Positions 1 through 5,820 of a stretch of DNA of 6,124 nt are shown piece by piece. The notes under the pieces were generated by a model. It had not been told where the DNA came from. It did not search any database and worked only from the letters and a program-made list of their open reading frames with translations. Every line of letters starts with the position of its first letter. Within the stretch, counting starts at the first letter, position 1. The stretch spans positions 1 to 6,124 of the forward strand of contig JABFXT010000655.1 in NCBI GenBank assembly GCA_013361595.1. The letters run 5' to 3'. The translations under genes and the position numbers were made by a program. This DNA is from Nocardia sp. (GTDB taxonomy: Bacteria > Actinomycetota > Actinomycetes > Mycobacteriales > Mycobacteriaceae).

Positions 1-864
1 GAACAGGGCTTCCCCGAGAAATTGACCCTCGCCGCGATTCCGGCGGAGAACTCCACCGATCTGCGGGCCAGCTACGACCCGTTGATCGCGCTGCTGGAGA
101 AGGAAACCGGTGCCGAGGTCGATTTCGTCCAGGCTTCCGACTACGCGGGCGTGGTCGAGGGCATGATCGCCGGCAACGTCGACCTGGCCTTCTTCGGGCC
201 GTTCGCCTACGTCGTCGCCGGGGTGAACGGTGCCGAGATCACGCCGCTGGGTGCCGGAGTGCAGGAGAAGGGCGGTGCGCCCGGATACAAGTCGTACGGC
301 CTCGCCCGGTCCGACAACGCGGCCGTATCCTCGCTGGCCGATTTCGCCGGGAAGAAGGTGTGCTTCGTCGACCCGAGTTCGACCTCCGGATTCCTGTATC
401 CGACCGCCGGCCTGATCGAATCGAAGGTGATCGCCTCGGGGTCGGAGGCCGACCTCTCGGCCGGAGTCCAGCCGGTGTACGCGGGCGGGCACGACGCCTC
501 CGCGCTGGCCGTCGCCGCCGGTGATTGCGACGCCGGATTCGCCTTCGACACGATGGTCGACAAGACCCTGCCGGCCAAGGGAGACCTGAAACCGGGACAG
601 CTGAAGACGGTCTGGAAATCGGAGACCATCGCCGGTTCGCTGTTCGCCGCGAACAACGACCTGGGTACCGACGTGGTGCAGAAGCTGAAGACGATCTTCA
701 CGGCGAAGGCCAACGCGGAATACATGGTGGGGCAGGGTTTCTGCACCGGCGAATGCCGGATCACCGATGAACGTATCTGGGGTGTCGCACCGGCCACCGA
801 CGCCGACTACGACGGTGTGCGCCACGTCTGCGAGGTCACCGGCTCCGAGAAGTGCAAGGGCTGA
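1..864 (+). CDS. phnD: Phosphonate ABC transporter substrate-binding protein PhnD (5' partial)
   Basis: This is the binding-protein component of a phosphonate-type ABC importer. It is expected to be exported and lipid-anchored, but the signal peptide lies upstream of the window. The frame is open from base 1, and 287 residues are visible before TGA at 862-864. Family hallmarks are a DLAFFGPFAYVVAG segment (visible residues about 61-74), the ligand-loop motif DPSSTSG (about 124-130, whose Ser-Thr-Ser contacts the phosphonate in E. coli PhnD), GGHDASALAVAAGD (about 162-175) and an acidic FDTMVD segment. Six cysteines are visible (about 121, 176, 248, 252, 277, 285), four of them in the last 40 residues, which suggests disulfides in the exported protein. 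The related phosphite-binding proteins PtxB and HtxB share this fold, so phosphite or another reduced-phosphorus ligand is possible. phnC follows after 7 nt, so the genes are almost certainly co-transcribed. Confidence 0.93.
   Translation, partial: EQGFPEKLTLAAIPAENSTDLRASYDPLIALLEKETGAEVDFVQASDYAGVVEGMIAGNVDLAFFGPFAYVVAGVNGAEITPLGAGVQEKGGAPGYKSYGLARSDNAAVSSLADFAGKKVCFVDPSSTSGFLYPTAGLIESKVIASGSEADLSAGVQPVYAGGHDASALAVAAGDCDAGFAFDTMVDKTLPAKGDLKPGQLKTVWKSETIAGSLFAANNDLGTDVVQKLKTIFTAKANAEYMVGQGFCTGECRITDERIWGVAPATDADYDGVRHVCEVTGSEKCKG
856..860 (+). promoter_or_regulatory. Ribosome binding site of phnC
   Basis: AAGGG lies inside the last codons of phnD, 11 nt before the ATG at 872. It supports that start over the in-frame ATG at 767, which would overlap phnD by about 100 bases and add residues with no ABC-ATPase similarity. 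Confidence 0.5.
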
Positions 865-871
865 TCCGGCC

Positions 872-1690
872 ATGCCTCCCGCGCCCCACCGGCCGACTGT
901 CGCCGGCGACGACACCGTCATCGCCGCCCATTCGGTCACCAAGAGATTCGGTGACACCGTGGCGCTCGACGACGTCTCGTTCGAGGTGCACCGCAGTGAA
1001 ATGGTCGTGCTGCTGGGGCTTTCCGGCTCCGGCAAATCCACCCTGCTGCGCTGCCTCAACGGACTGCATCCGGTGAGCTCGGGGCGGATCGAGGTCGACG
1101 GCACTCGCGTCGACCTCGCGTCCGGGGCCCGGCTGCGGGCGCTGCGCCGCGATGTCGGATTCGTCTTCCAGCAGTTCAACCTGGTCGGCCGGCTCAGTTG
1201 CCTGGAGAATGTGCTGATCGGCGGACTGGGCCGGATCCGGCTGCCGCGCTACGGCGCACTCACCTATCCCAAACCGATGCGGGCCGAGGCCCTGGCGCAT
1301 CTGGACCGGGTCGGACTCGCCGACCTCGCCGAGCGTCGCGCCGACACACTCTCGGGCGGTCAGCAGCAGCGGGTCGCGATCGCGCGGACGCTGATGCAGC
1401 GGCCGGCCGTGCTGCTCGCCGACGAACCGGTCGCCTCGCTGGATCCGGAGAACGCCGCGGTGGTGATGGACCTGCTGTTCCGGGTCTGCATCGAGGAGAA
1501 ACTGACGGTGCTGTGCACTCTGCACCAGGTCGATCTGGCGATGGGCTGGGCACATCGGCTGGTCGGACTGCGCGGGGGTGCGAAGGTGCTCGACCGTCCG
1601 GCGGTCGGGCTGTCCCGCGACGAGGTCATGGAGATCTACCGGCGGGTCGAACCGGCGACCGTGGGTTCGACCGCGGCCGAATCGCGATGA
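872..1690 (+). CDS. phnC: Phosphonate ABC transporter ATP-binding protein PhnC
   Basis: Cytoplasmic ATPase that powers import through PhnE; 272 aa, close to the 262 aa of E. coli PhnC. From the ATG at 872 the ABC elements are in order: Walker A GLSGSGKST (residues 49-57), Q-loop FVFQQFNLV (about 98-105), signature LSGGQQQR (160-167), Walker B VLLADEP (180-186) followed by VASLDP, and H-loop His in TLHQVD (about 218). DEPVASLDP and LHQVD are typical of PhnC and separate it from amino-acid and methionine importers. The sequence before Walker A (SVTKRFGDTVALDDVSFEV) is a standard A-loop region. The stop TGA (1688-1690) overlaps the phnE start as ATGA, implying translational coupling. All catalytic residues are intact. 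Phosphite-type systems use the same ATPase family, so the substrate is not fixed by this gene alone. Confidence 0.95.
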   Translation: MPPAPHRPTVAGDDTVIAAHSVTKRFGDTVALDDVSFEVHRSEMVVLLGLSGSGKSTLLRCLNGLHPVSSGRIEVDGTRVDLASGARLRALRRDVGFVFQQFNLVGRLSCLENVLIGGLGRIRLPRYGALTYPKPMRAEALAHLDRVGLADLAERRADTLSGGQQQRVAIARTLMQRPAVLLADEPVASLDPENAAVVMDLLFRVCIEEKLTVLCTLHQVDLAMGWAHRLVGLRGGAKVLDRPAVGLSRDEVMEIYRRVEPATVGSTAAESR

Positions 1691-3279
1691 GCACGCTGGA
1701 GCGCACCGAACGGGCGACGCCGGCGCCGCCTGTTCCAGGTGCGATCCGCCGGGTGCTGCTGCGGGCGCTGGCCGGGGGAGCGGTGCTGGCGACCCTGGCG
1801 GCCGCCCGGTACATCGATTTCGCACCCGCTACCCTGCTCGACGGTCTCGACGAGATCGCGGCGCTGCTGGATCGCATGCTGCCACCCCGGCTCGACGACC
1901 CCGGCCGGGTTTCGGTCCTCGCCGTGGAGACACTACTCATGGCGGTCCTCGGCACGGTTCTCGCCGCGATCGTCTCGGTGCCGCTGTCCTTCCTCGCCGC
2001 CCGCAACACCACACCGCATCCGGTGGTCTACGGTGCGGCTCGCGCGGTGATCACCTTCTGCCGGGCGATGCCGGATCTGTTGTTCGCCGCGCTGTTCGTA
2101 CGGGCCCTCGGCATCGGCGTCCTGCCCGGTGTGCTCGCCCTGGCCCTGCATTCGATCGGGATGCTGGGCAAGCTCTTCGCCGACGCCATCGAACAGACCG
2201 ATCCCGGGCCGCGCGAAGCGGTCCGCGCCACCGGCGTGGGCTATTTCCGGGAAATGCTCAACGCGGTGGTACCCCAGGTGATCCCCGCCTGGATCGGTGC
2301 GTCGGTCTACCGCGTCGATATCAATCTGCGGATGTCGGTGGTACTGGGATTCGTCGGCGCGGGCGGTATCGGTTTCGCCCTCCAGGATGCGCTGCGCGGG
2401 CTGGTCTACCCGCGTGCGCTCGGAATCGTGGGCGTGATCCTGGTGGTCATCGCCGCCATGGAAGTACTCACCATCGCCATCCGGCGCACGCTGCTCACCC
2501 CCTCGCGCTCCGGACCGCGCCGGGACCGGCTGGTCCGCTTCGCCTTCGGCGCGCTGGCGGCCGGCACCTGCGCCGCCTCGTTGCCGGTTCTCGAAGTCGA
2601 CCCCTGGTCGCTGCTCACCTGGCCCTGGTATTCCGTCGAGGTGTTCGGCCGGATGTTCCCACCCGATTTCGGCGCGCTCGGCGAAGACCTGCTCGACGCC
2701 GCACTGCAAACCGTCGCGATCGGCCTGGTCGCGACCGCGATCGGGGCGGTGCTCTCGGTACCGCTCGGCGTTCTCGCGGCGGCGAATGTGACCCCGCATC
2801 CGGTGGTGTACTGGGTGGCGCGGTCCTGGATCCTGGTCGTCCGCGCGGTCCCGGAACTCATCATCGCCGTCGTCTTCGTCGCCGCGCTCGGACTGGGTCC
2901 GATCGCCGGAACCTGCGCGCTGGCCATCGGTTCCATCGGGTTCCTCGGCAAACTCGTCGCCGACGCGATCGAGGAGATCGATCCCGGACCGCTGGAGGCC
3001 GTCCGCGCGGTCGGCGGCGGCTGGTGGAAAACACTGTTCGCCGCGGTCGTCCCGCAGGCCGTACCCTCGATCATCGGCGCGGGCCTCTATCTGCTCGACG
3101 TGAACATCCGCACCTCGACCGTGCTCGGCATCGTCGGCGCGGGCGGTATCGGCTATCTGCTCTTCGAATCCATCCGCACCCTGAACTTCGATATCGCGGG
3201 CGCGATCGTGATCGTCGTCTTCGTCATCGTCTACACCATCGAGAGGTTGTCCGGATGGATACGCTCACTCGTCGTCTGA
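1687..3279 (+). CDS. phnE: Fused double-domain phosphonate ABC permease PhnE
   Basis: Membrane permease of the importer; 530 aa, about twice E. coli PhnE (259 aa), because two homologous permease domains are joined. The start ATG at 1687 overlaps the phnC stop. Each half has an EAA-type loop that docks on the ATPase: ADAIEQTDPGPREAVRATG (residues 165-183) and ADAIEEIDPGPLEAVRAVG (425-443), then VVPQ, then VLGFVGAGGIGF (219-230) and VLGIVGAGGIGY (479-490). TPHPVVY occurs at 109-115 and 369-375. All these pairs are exactly 260 residues apart. Hydrophobic segments lie near residues 24-44, 76-103, 121-158, 218-230 and 244-266, and again near 283-300, 336-366, 381-418 and 500-518. A basic linker (about 271-283, SRSGPRRDRLVR) joins the halves. 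A single chain may therefore supply both transmembrane halves that PhnE homodimers normally provide. Confidence 0.93.
   Translation: MSTLERTERATPAPPVPGAIRRVLLRALAGGAVLATLAAARYIDFAPATLLDGLDEIAALLDRMLPPRLDDPGRVSVLAVETLLMAVLGTVLAAIVSVPLSFLAARNTTPHPVVYGAARAVITFCRAMPDLLFAALFVRALGIGVLPGVLALALHSIGMLGKLFADAIEQTDPGPREAVRATGVGYFREMLNAVVPQVIPAWIGASVYRVDINLRMSVVLGFVGAGGIGFALQDALRGLVYPRALGIVGVILVVIAAMEVLTIAIRRTLLTPSRSGPRRDRLVRFAFGALAAGTCAASLPVLEVDPWSLLTWPWYSVEVFGRMFPPDFGALGEDLLDAALQTVAIGLVATAIGAVLSVPLGVLAAANVTPHPVVYWVARSWILVVRAVPELIIAVVFVAALGLGPIAGTCALAIGSIGFLGKLVADAIEEIDPGPLEAVRAVGGGWWKTLFAAVVPQAVPSIIGAGLYLLDVNIRTSTVLGIVGAGGIGYLLFESIRTLNFDIAGAIVIVVFVIVYTIERLSGWIRSLVV
1915..3261 (+). repeat. Internal tandem duplication within phnE (780-bp period)
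   Basis: Codons about 77-265 (1915-2481) and 337-525 (2695-3261) encode homologous permease domains in register at a constant offset of 780 bp. Identity reaches the nucleotide level in patches: a 22-nt identical run at 2351-2372 and 3131-3152, and a 14-nt run at 2014-2027 and 2794-2807. I see no gap between the copies across the aligned core. It is a domain duplication in coding sequence, not a mobile element. Confidence 0.85.
3241..3246 (+). promoter_or_regulatory. Ribosome binding site of the dehydrogenase gene, inside phnE
   Basis: GAGAGG lies 8 nt before the ATG at 3255 and within the phnE coding sequence. It supports a start that overlaps phnE by 25 nt. No other ATG or GTG in the frame precedes the conserved domain start. 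Confidence 0.5.
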
Positions 3280-4268
3280 CCCGCGCCGCCGTCTGGTCGG
3301 AAACGGGTGTGGAACTCCGCGATCTCGAACTGCCCACCCCCGGTCCCGGCGAACTGCTGGTGCGGGTGAGCCTGGCCACCGTCTGTGGCAGTGATCTGCA
3401 CACCGTCGCGGGGCGGCGCCCGGCACCGTCGCCGTCGATCCTCGGACACGAAGCGGTCGGCCGGGTGGTGGCGGCCGGACCGGATACCGACCACGAGCTC
3501 GGGGAACGCGTGGTCTGGTCGGTGACCGCGGCCTGTGGCCGCTGTGCTCGCTGCCGCCGCGGATTCACCGCCAAATGTGAACGTGTGCGCAAGGTCGGGC
3601 ACGAGGCGTTCACCGGTGACTGGCCGCTCTCCGGCGGCTATGCCGAACATATCCTGTTGCCCGCGGGGGTCGCCGCGGTCGCGGTACCGGACCGGGTCCC
3701 CGACGTGGTCGCCGCACCGGCCGGTTGTGCGACGGCGACCGTGATGGCCGCGCTCGAGGCCGCCGGCGACCCGGCCGGCCGGCGGGTGCTGGTCTGCGGC
3801 GCCGGAATGCTGGGTATCACCGCTGTCGCGGCCTGTGCGGAGCAGGGCGCCGACGTGCAGGTCGCCGATCACCATCCGGAACGGCTCGAACTCGCTCGCC
3901 GCTTCGGCGGCATTCCCGACAGCGGCGGCCCGGTGGATATCGCGTTCGATTTCTCCGGCTCCGCCGCGGCGGTCACGGCGGCTGTGCACCGGCTGGATCT
4001 CGGCGGCACGCTGGTTCTCGCGGGTTCGGTCGCCCCCGGTCCGGCGGTGCCGCTCGATCCGGAGGCCGTGGTCCGCGGGTGGCGGACGGTCACCGGTGTG
4101 CACAATTACGAACCGCGCCATCTGGTGCGCGCGGTGGAATTCCTCACCCGCACCCACGATTCGCTGCCGTGGGGTGGTCTGGTCGCGGATCCGGTCGGGC
4201 TCGAGGCGATAGCCACGGTTCTCGGCCCGCCGCCCCGTGCGATCCTGCGCGCCGCTGTCGCACCGTGA
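3255..4268 (+). CDS. Zinc-dependent alcohol dehydrogenase, phosphonate-operon associated
   Basis: Medium-chain (MDR) dehydrogenase of 337 aa, expected to oxidise an alcohol or aldehyde with NAD(P). Catalytic zinc ligands are Cys44 (VCGSDLH), His65/Glu66 (LGHEAVG) and probably Cys158 (AGCATAT). The structural zinc site has four Cys at 94, 97, 100 and 108 (CGRCARCRRGFTAKC). The Rossmann motif GAGMLG is at 182-187, and Asp205 at the end of the second strand suggests NAD over NADP. It overlaps the phnE end by 25 nt and closes the operon. It resembles the family named putative phosphonate catabolism associated alcohol dehydrogenase (TIGR03366, from memory). Only about eight residues separate LARRFGG (213-219) from the next strand VDIAFDFSG (227-235), roughly 20 fewer than usual, although both flanks stay in frame. 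The actual substrate is unknown; a hydroxy- or oxo-phosphonate, or a product of its breakdown, is inferred from context. Confidence 0.88.
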   Translation: MDTLTRRLTRAAVWSETGVELRDLELPTPGPGELLVRVSLATVCGSDLHTVAGRRPAPSPSILGHEAVGRVVAAGPDTDHELGERVVWSVTAACGRCARCRRGFTAKCERVRKVGHEAFTGDWPLSGGYAEHILLPAGVAAVAVPDRVPDVVAAPAGCATATVMAALEAAGDPAGRRVLVCGAGMLGITAVAACAEQGADVQVADHHPERLELARRFGGIPDSGGPVDIAFDFSGSAAAVTAAVHRLDLGGTLVLAGSVAPGPAVPLDPEAVVRGWRTVTGVHNYEPRHLVRAVEFLTRTHDSLPWGGLVADPVGLEAIATVLGPPPRAILRAAVAP

Positions 4269-4272
4269 CGCG

Positions 4273-4301
4273 CGGCGCGACGCCCGTACGGGGTCGCGCC
4301 G
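4273..4301 (+). terminator. GC-rich hairpin ending the phn operon
   Basis: CGGCGCGAC (4273-4281) pairs perfectly with GTCGCGCCG (4293-4301). After a single bulged G (4282), the inner CCC/GGG continue the stem around a GTAC loop. The hairpin starts 4 nt after the dehydrogenase stop codon. There is no T-run, which is common for actinomycete terminators, so termination is inferred from structure and position. Confidence 0.6.
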
Positions 4302-4310
4302 GACGGGCTG

Positions 4311-4351
4311 GGCGGCGGCGCGGTGCCGCGAGACCTGTCGATGCCGCCGCC
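4311..4351. other. Second inverted repeat in the convergent intergenic region
   Basis: GGCGGCGGC (4311-4319) can pair with GCCGCCGCC (4343-4351). A smaller CGCGG/CCGCG pair (4319-4323 and 4326-4330) lies inside it. Placed 35 bases beyond the hxlR-type gene stop on the minus strand, it might terminate that transcript. Such GC-rich repeats also arise by chance at this base composition, so support is weak. Confidence 0.25.
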
Positions 4352-4385
4352 GTTCCGTGAGCGAATCGGCGAAAGCGGCCGGAGG

Positions 4386-4802
4386 CTAGGTCGCGGCGGC
4401 GGTATGTGTTTCGGCGTGCCGCTGCTGGGCCCGCAGGACCTCGGGCATCCGCGCCTCGAGGAAGGTGATGAGTTCGAGGAGTCGCGGTGCGGTCTCGCTG
4501 CCCAGGTCGGTGAGGCTGTACTCGACGTGGGGCGGAATGGCACGGCGCACCTCGCGATGGACGAAACCGTCGCGTTCCAGCTGCTGGAGGGTCTGGGCCA
4601 GCATCTTCTCGCTCACCCCGTCTATGCGCCGGCGCAGGTCACCGAACCGCAGCGGGCCGTCGGCGAGGCCGGCCAGTACGAGGGCCCCCCAGCGTCCGGT
4701 GAGGTGTTCGAGCACCGGCCGGGACGGGCAGGCGCGCGCGAACACATCGAACGGCAATTCCGAGTTCGCGGTTTCCGTGGGGCAGGGTTCCGCTACGTCC
4801 AT
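4386..4802 (-). CDS. HxlR-family redox-sensing repressor (YtfH/QorR-like)
   Basis: Winged helix-turn-helix regulator of 138 aa from the ATG at 4802 to TAG at 4386-4388. It lies divergently from the quinone oxidoreductase gene, the arrangement of E. coli ytfH/qorB and C. glutamicum qorR/qor2. Cys25 in ACPSRPVLEHLTGRWG is the conserved HxlR cysteine; in C. glutamicum QorR the equivalent Cys is the oxidation switch. The winged helix spans about residues 51-98: LRFGDLRRRIDGVSEKMLAQTL, with a recognition helix near SEKMLAQTLQQLE (64-76), and a wing ending at PPHVEYSLT. A second cysteine, Cys7, lies in the N-terminal tail. The predicted role is repression of qorB and itself, relieved by quinones or oxidants. 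A GTG at 4829 would add nine residues, but it has no Shine-Dalgarno and lies upstream of the likely -10 box. I therefore prefer the ATG at 4802, which looks leaderless. Confidence 0.9.
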   Translation of the reverse strand: MDVAEPCPTETANSELPFDVFARACPSRPVLEHLTGRWGALVLAGLADGPLRFGDLRRRIDGVSEKMLAQTLQQLERDGFVHREVRRAIPPHVEYSLTDLGSETAPRLLELITFLEARMPEVLRAQQRHAETHTAAAT

Positions 4803-4814
4803 ACCACCATAGTA
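4802..4814 (-). promoter_or_regulatory. -10 box for leaderless expression of the HxlR regulator
   Basis: On the minus strand TACTAT (4814-4809) matches TANNNT. Six bases separate it from the A of the ATG at 4802, the distance expected between a -10 box and the transcription start. The only purine-rich sequence before the ATG is GGTGG one base away, too close to act as a ribosome site. The -35 region (about 4832-4838, TTTTAGT) is poor. Leaderless mRNAs are common in actinomycetes. Confidence 0.5.
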
Positions 4815-4835
4815 ACCACAAGACAGCACTTACTA
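4810..4835. promoter_or_regulatory. Candidate HxlR operator: TAGTAA-N14-TTACTA inverted repeat
   Basis: A perfect 6-bp inverted repeat has arms at 4810-4815 and 4830-4835 in the only clearly AT-rich stretch of the window. It covers the -10 box of the regulator gene, so binding would give autoregulation. AGTA/TACT-type half-sites have been reported for redox-sensing HxlR members such as YodB (from memory). Binding here is inferred. Confidence 0.45.
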
Positions 4836-4853
4836 AAAGTTTGCACTGTGGTT
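4814..4853. promoter_or_regulatory. Second inverted repeat, AACCACA-N26-TGTGGTT
   Basis: Perfect 7-bp arms lie at 4814-4820 and 4847-4853. One arm abuts the minus-strand -10 box; the other sits directly after the plus-strand -35 box. A protein bridging or flanking these arms could control both promoters. Whether this or the nested TAGTAA repeat is the real operator cannot be decided from sequence. Confidence 0.4.
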
Positions 4854-4868
4854 TCTGCCGTGTAGGTT
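4841..4868 (+). promoter_or_regulatory. Putative promoter of qorB
   Basis: TTGCAC (-35, 4841-4846), a 16-bp spacer and TAGGTT (-10, 4863-4868) resemble the actinomycete housekeeping promoter. The predicted start is near 4875, giving a leader of about 44 nt. It overlaps the inverted repeats, which would allow repression. Confidence 0.45.
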
Positions 4869-4888
4869 GGTCCTCGGATGCGCTGGGC

Positions 4889-4901
4889 GTCCGATACGGA
4901 C
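4889..4901 (+). other. Short hairpin in the qorB leader
   Basis: GTCCG-ATA-CGGAC forms a 5-bp stem with a 3-nt loop, 6 nt before the qorB ribosome site. It could be an mRNA leader hairpin or an extra protein-binding palindrome. A chance origin is also possible. Confidence 0.25.
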
Positions 4902-4907
4902 CGAAAT

Positions 4908-4912
4908 AGGAG
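4908..4912 (+). promoter_or_regulatory. Ribosome binding site of qorB
   Basis: AGGAG stands 6 nt before the ATG at 4919. It fixes the start, which also places the Rossmann strand at residue 1 as in the family. Confidence 0.75.
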
Positions 4913-4918
4913 TTCGCC

Positions 4919-5779
4919 ATGCTCGTCGTCACCGGTGCCACCGGACAGTTCGGCCGCCTCGCGGTAGAAGCCCTGCTCCGGCGCGGCGTACCCGCCTCGC
5001 ACCTCGCCGTCGCCGTCCGGGATACGGACAAGGCCGCGGATCTGGCCGATCGCGGGATCACGGTCCGCGCGGCGGACTACGACCGGCCCGAAACGCTGGC
5101 TCCCGCGTTCGCCGACGCGGAGAAACTGCTGTTCGTCTCCGCGAACGGTCCCGAAGACCTCCGAATCCGCCAGCACACCGCCGTCGTCGATGCCGCGGCC
5201 CGGGCGGGCGCCGGTCTCGTCGCCTATACATCGGTCGTCGAAGCCGATACCAATCCATTGGGCCTGGCCCGGGTCCATCGTGAGACCGAGGCCCGGCTCC
5301 GCGCCGCCGGACTGCCCACCGTGCTGTTGCGCAACGGCTGGTACACCGAGAACTACACCGCCGGCCTGGCCGATTCGGTTCGGCGCGGAAACCTCGTCGG
5401 CTCCGCGGGCAAGGGCGGGATCGCCTCGGCCACCCGAGCCGACCTGGCCGAGGCCGCCGCCGCGGTGCTCACCGCCGGCGACGAGCAGGCGGGCAAGGTC
5501 TACGAACTGACCGGTGACGTGGCCTGGACCCTGGACGATCTCGCCGCCACCGCGGCAGCGGTATCCGGGCAGCCGGTCGGCTACACCGACCTCCCCGCCG
5601 CGCAGTACGCCGAGATCCTCACCGGCGCGGGTCTTCCCGGTTTCCTGGTGGACCTGCTGGTGGACTCCGAAGTGCAGATCGCCCGTGGTGCGCTCGCCAC
5701 CGTCACCCCGGACCTGACCCGCCTGCTGGGTCGCCCCGCCACACCGCTGCGCGACTCTGTCACCGCCGCACTCCGCTGA
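4919..5779 (+). CDS. qorB: NAD(P)H:quinone oxidoreductase, QorB type (atypical SDR, NmrA-like)
   Basis: Cytoplasmic enzyme of 286 aa, the same size as E. coli QorB (YtfG), expected to reduce quinones with NADPH. The Rossmann motif GATGQFG is at residues 6-12, and Arg34 after the second strand (VAVRDTDKA) fits NADPH. Family blocks follow in order: EKLLFVSANG (68-77), VAYTSVVEADTNPLGLA (111-127), LLRNGWYTENY (136-146), GSAGKGGIASATRADLAEAAA (151-171), GKVYELTGDVAWTLDDLA (182-199) and a C-terminal TRLLGRPATPLRDSV. Many of these match E. coli QorB almost word for word. Members lack the classical SDR YxxxK catalytic pair. The divergent HxlR gene and overlapping palindromes indicate induction by quinone or oxidative stress. 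The closely related NmrA-like azoreductases and NAD(P)H sensors are the main alternative. Confidence 0.92.
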   Translation: MLVVTGATGQFGRLAVEALLRRGVPASHLAVAVRDTDKAADLADRGITVRAADYDRPETLAPAFADAEKLLFVSANGPEDLRIRQHTAVVDAAARAGAGLVAYTSVVEADTNPLGLARVHRETEARLRAAGLPTVLLRNGWYTENYTAGLADSVRRGNLVGSAGKGGIASATRADLAEAAAAVLTAGDEQAGKVYELTGDVAWTLDDLAATAAAVSGQPVGYTDLPAAQYAEILTGAGLPGFLVDLLVDSEVQIARGALATVTPDLTRLLGRPATPLRDSVTAALR

Positions 5780-5809
5780 CCACCGCCGATCCGTTCCGGC
5801 GCCACACCG

Positions 5810-5814
5810 AAGGG
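5810..5814 (+). promoter_or_regulatory. Ribosome binding site of the VOC gene
   Basis: AAGGG lies 6 nt before the ATG at 5821. The nearby ATG at 5816 is in another frame and too close to this site to be the start. Confidence 0.6.
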
Positions 5815-5820
5815 CATGCC

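Noticed and set aside
836..1825. Long minus-strand open frame (about 329 codons) opposite phnC and the start of phnE.
   Set aside because: It is antisense to an intact, fully recognisable PhnC. Its residues show no family motifs and have the Arg/Pro/Gln-rich look of a GC-rich shadow frame.
1933..2799. Minus-strand open frame inside phnE; a similar one at 3231-4157 lies opposite the dehydrogenase.
   Set aside because: Both mirror strong plus-strand genes, show His/Arg/Gly-rich low-complexity composition, and have no domain signal.
2014..2807. Direct repeats 780 bp apart, considered as ends of an insertion element.
   Set aside because: They are codons for the same motif (TPHPVVY) in two permease domains. 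There is no transposase and there are no terminal inverted repeats.
1578..3254. Stop-free plus-strand run upstream of and in frame with the dehydrogenase, which would give an 896-aa protein.
   Set aside because: The upstream part overlaps phnE in another frame and is an Arg-rich shadow. The dehydrogenase domain starts right after the ATG at 3255, which has its own ribosome site.
3900..3960. Possible frameshift in the dehydrogenase where residues seem missing.
   Set aside because: Conserved sequence on both sides reads in one frame with no stop, so a net in-frame deletion explains the shortness better.
4803..4829. GTG at 4829 as start of the HxlR regulator.
   Set aside because: It has no ribosome site, lies upstream of the best -10 box, and adds a nine-residue extension that is not a family feature. 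It is kept only as an alternative.
4323..4865. Plus-strand open frame of 180 codons opposite the HxlR gene.
   Set aside because: The minus-strand frame gives a near full match to YtfH-type HxlR proteins, including the conserved Cys and winged helix. The plus frame shows nothing recognisable.
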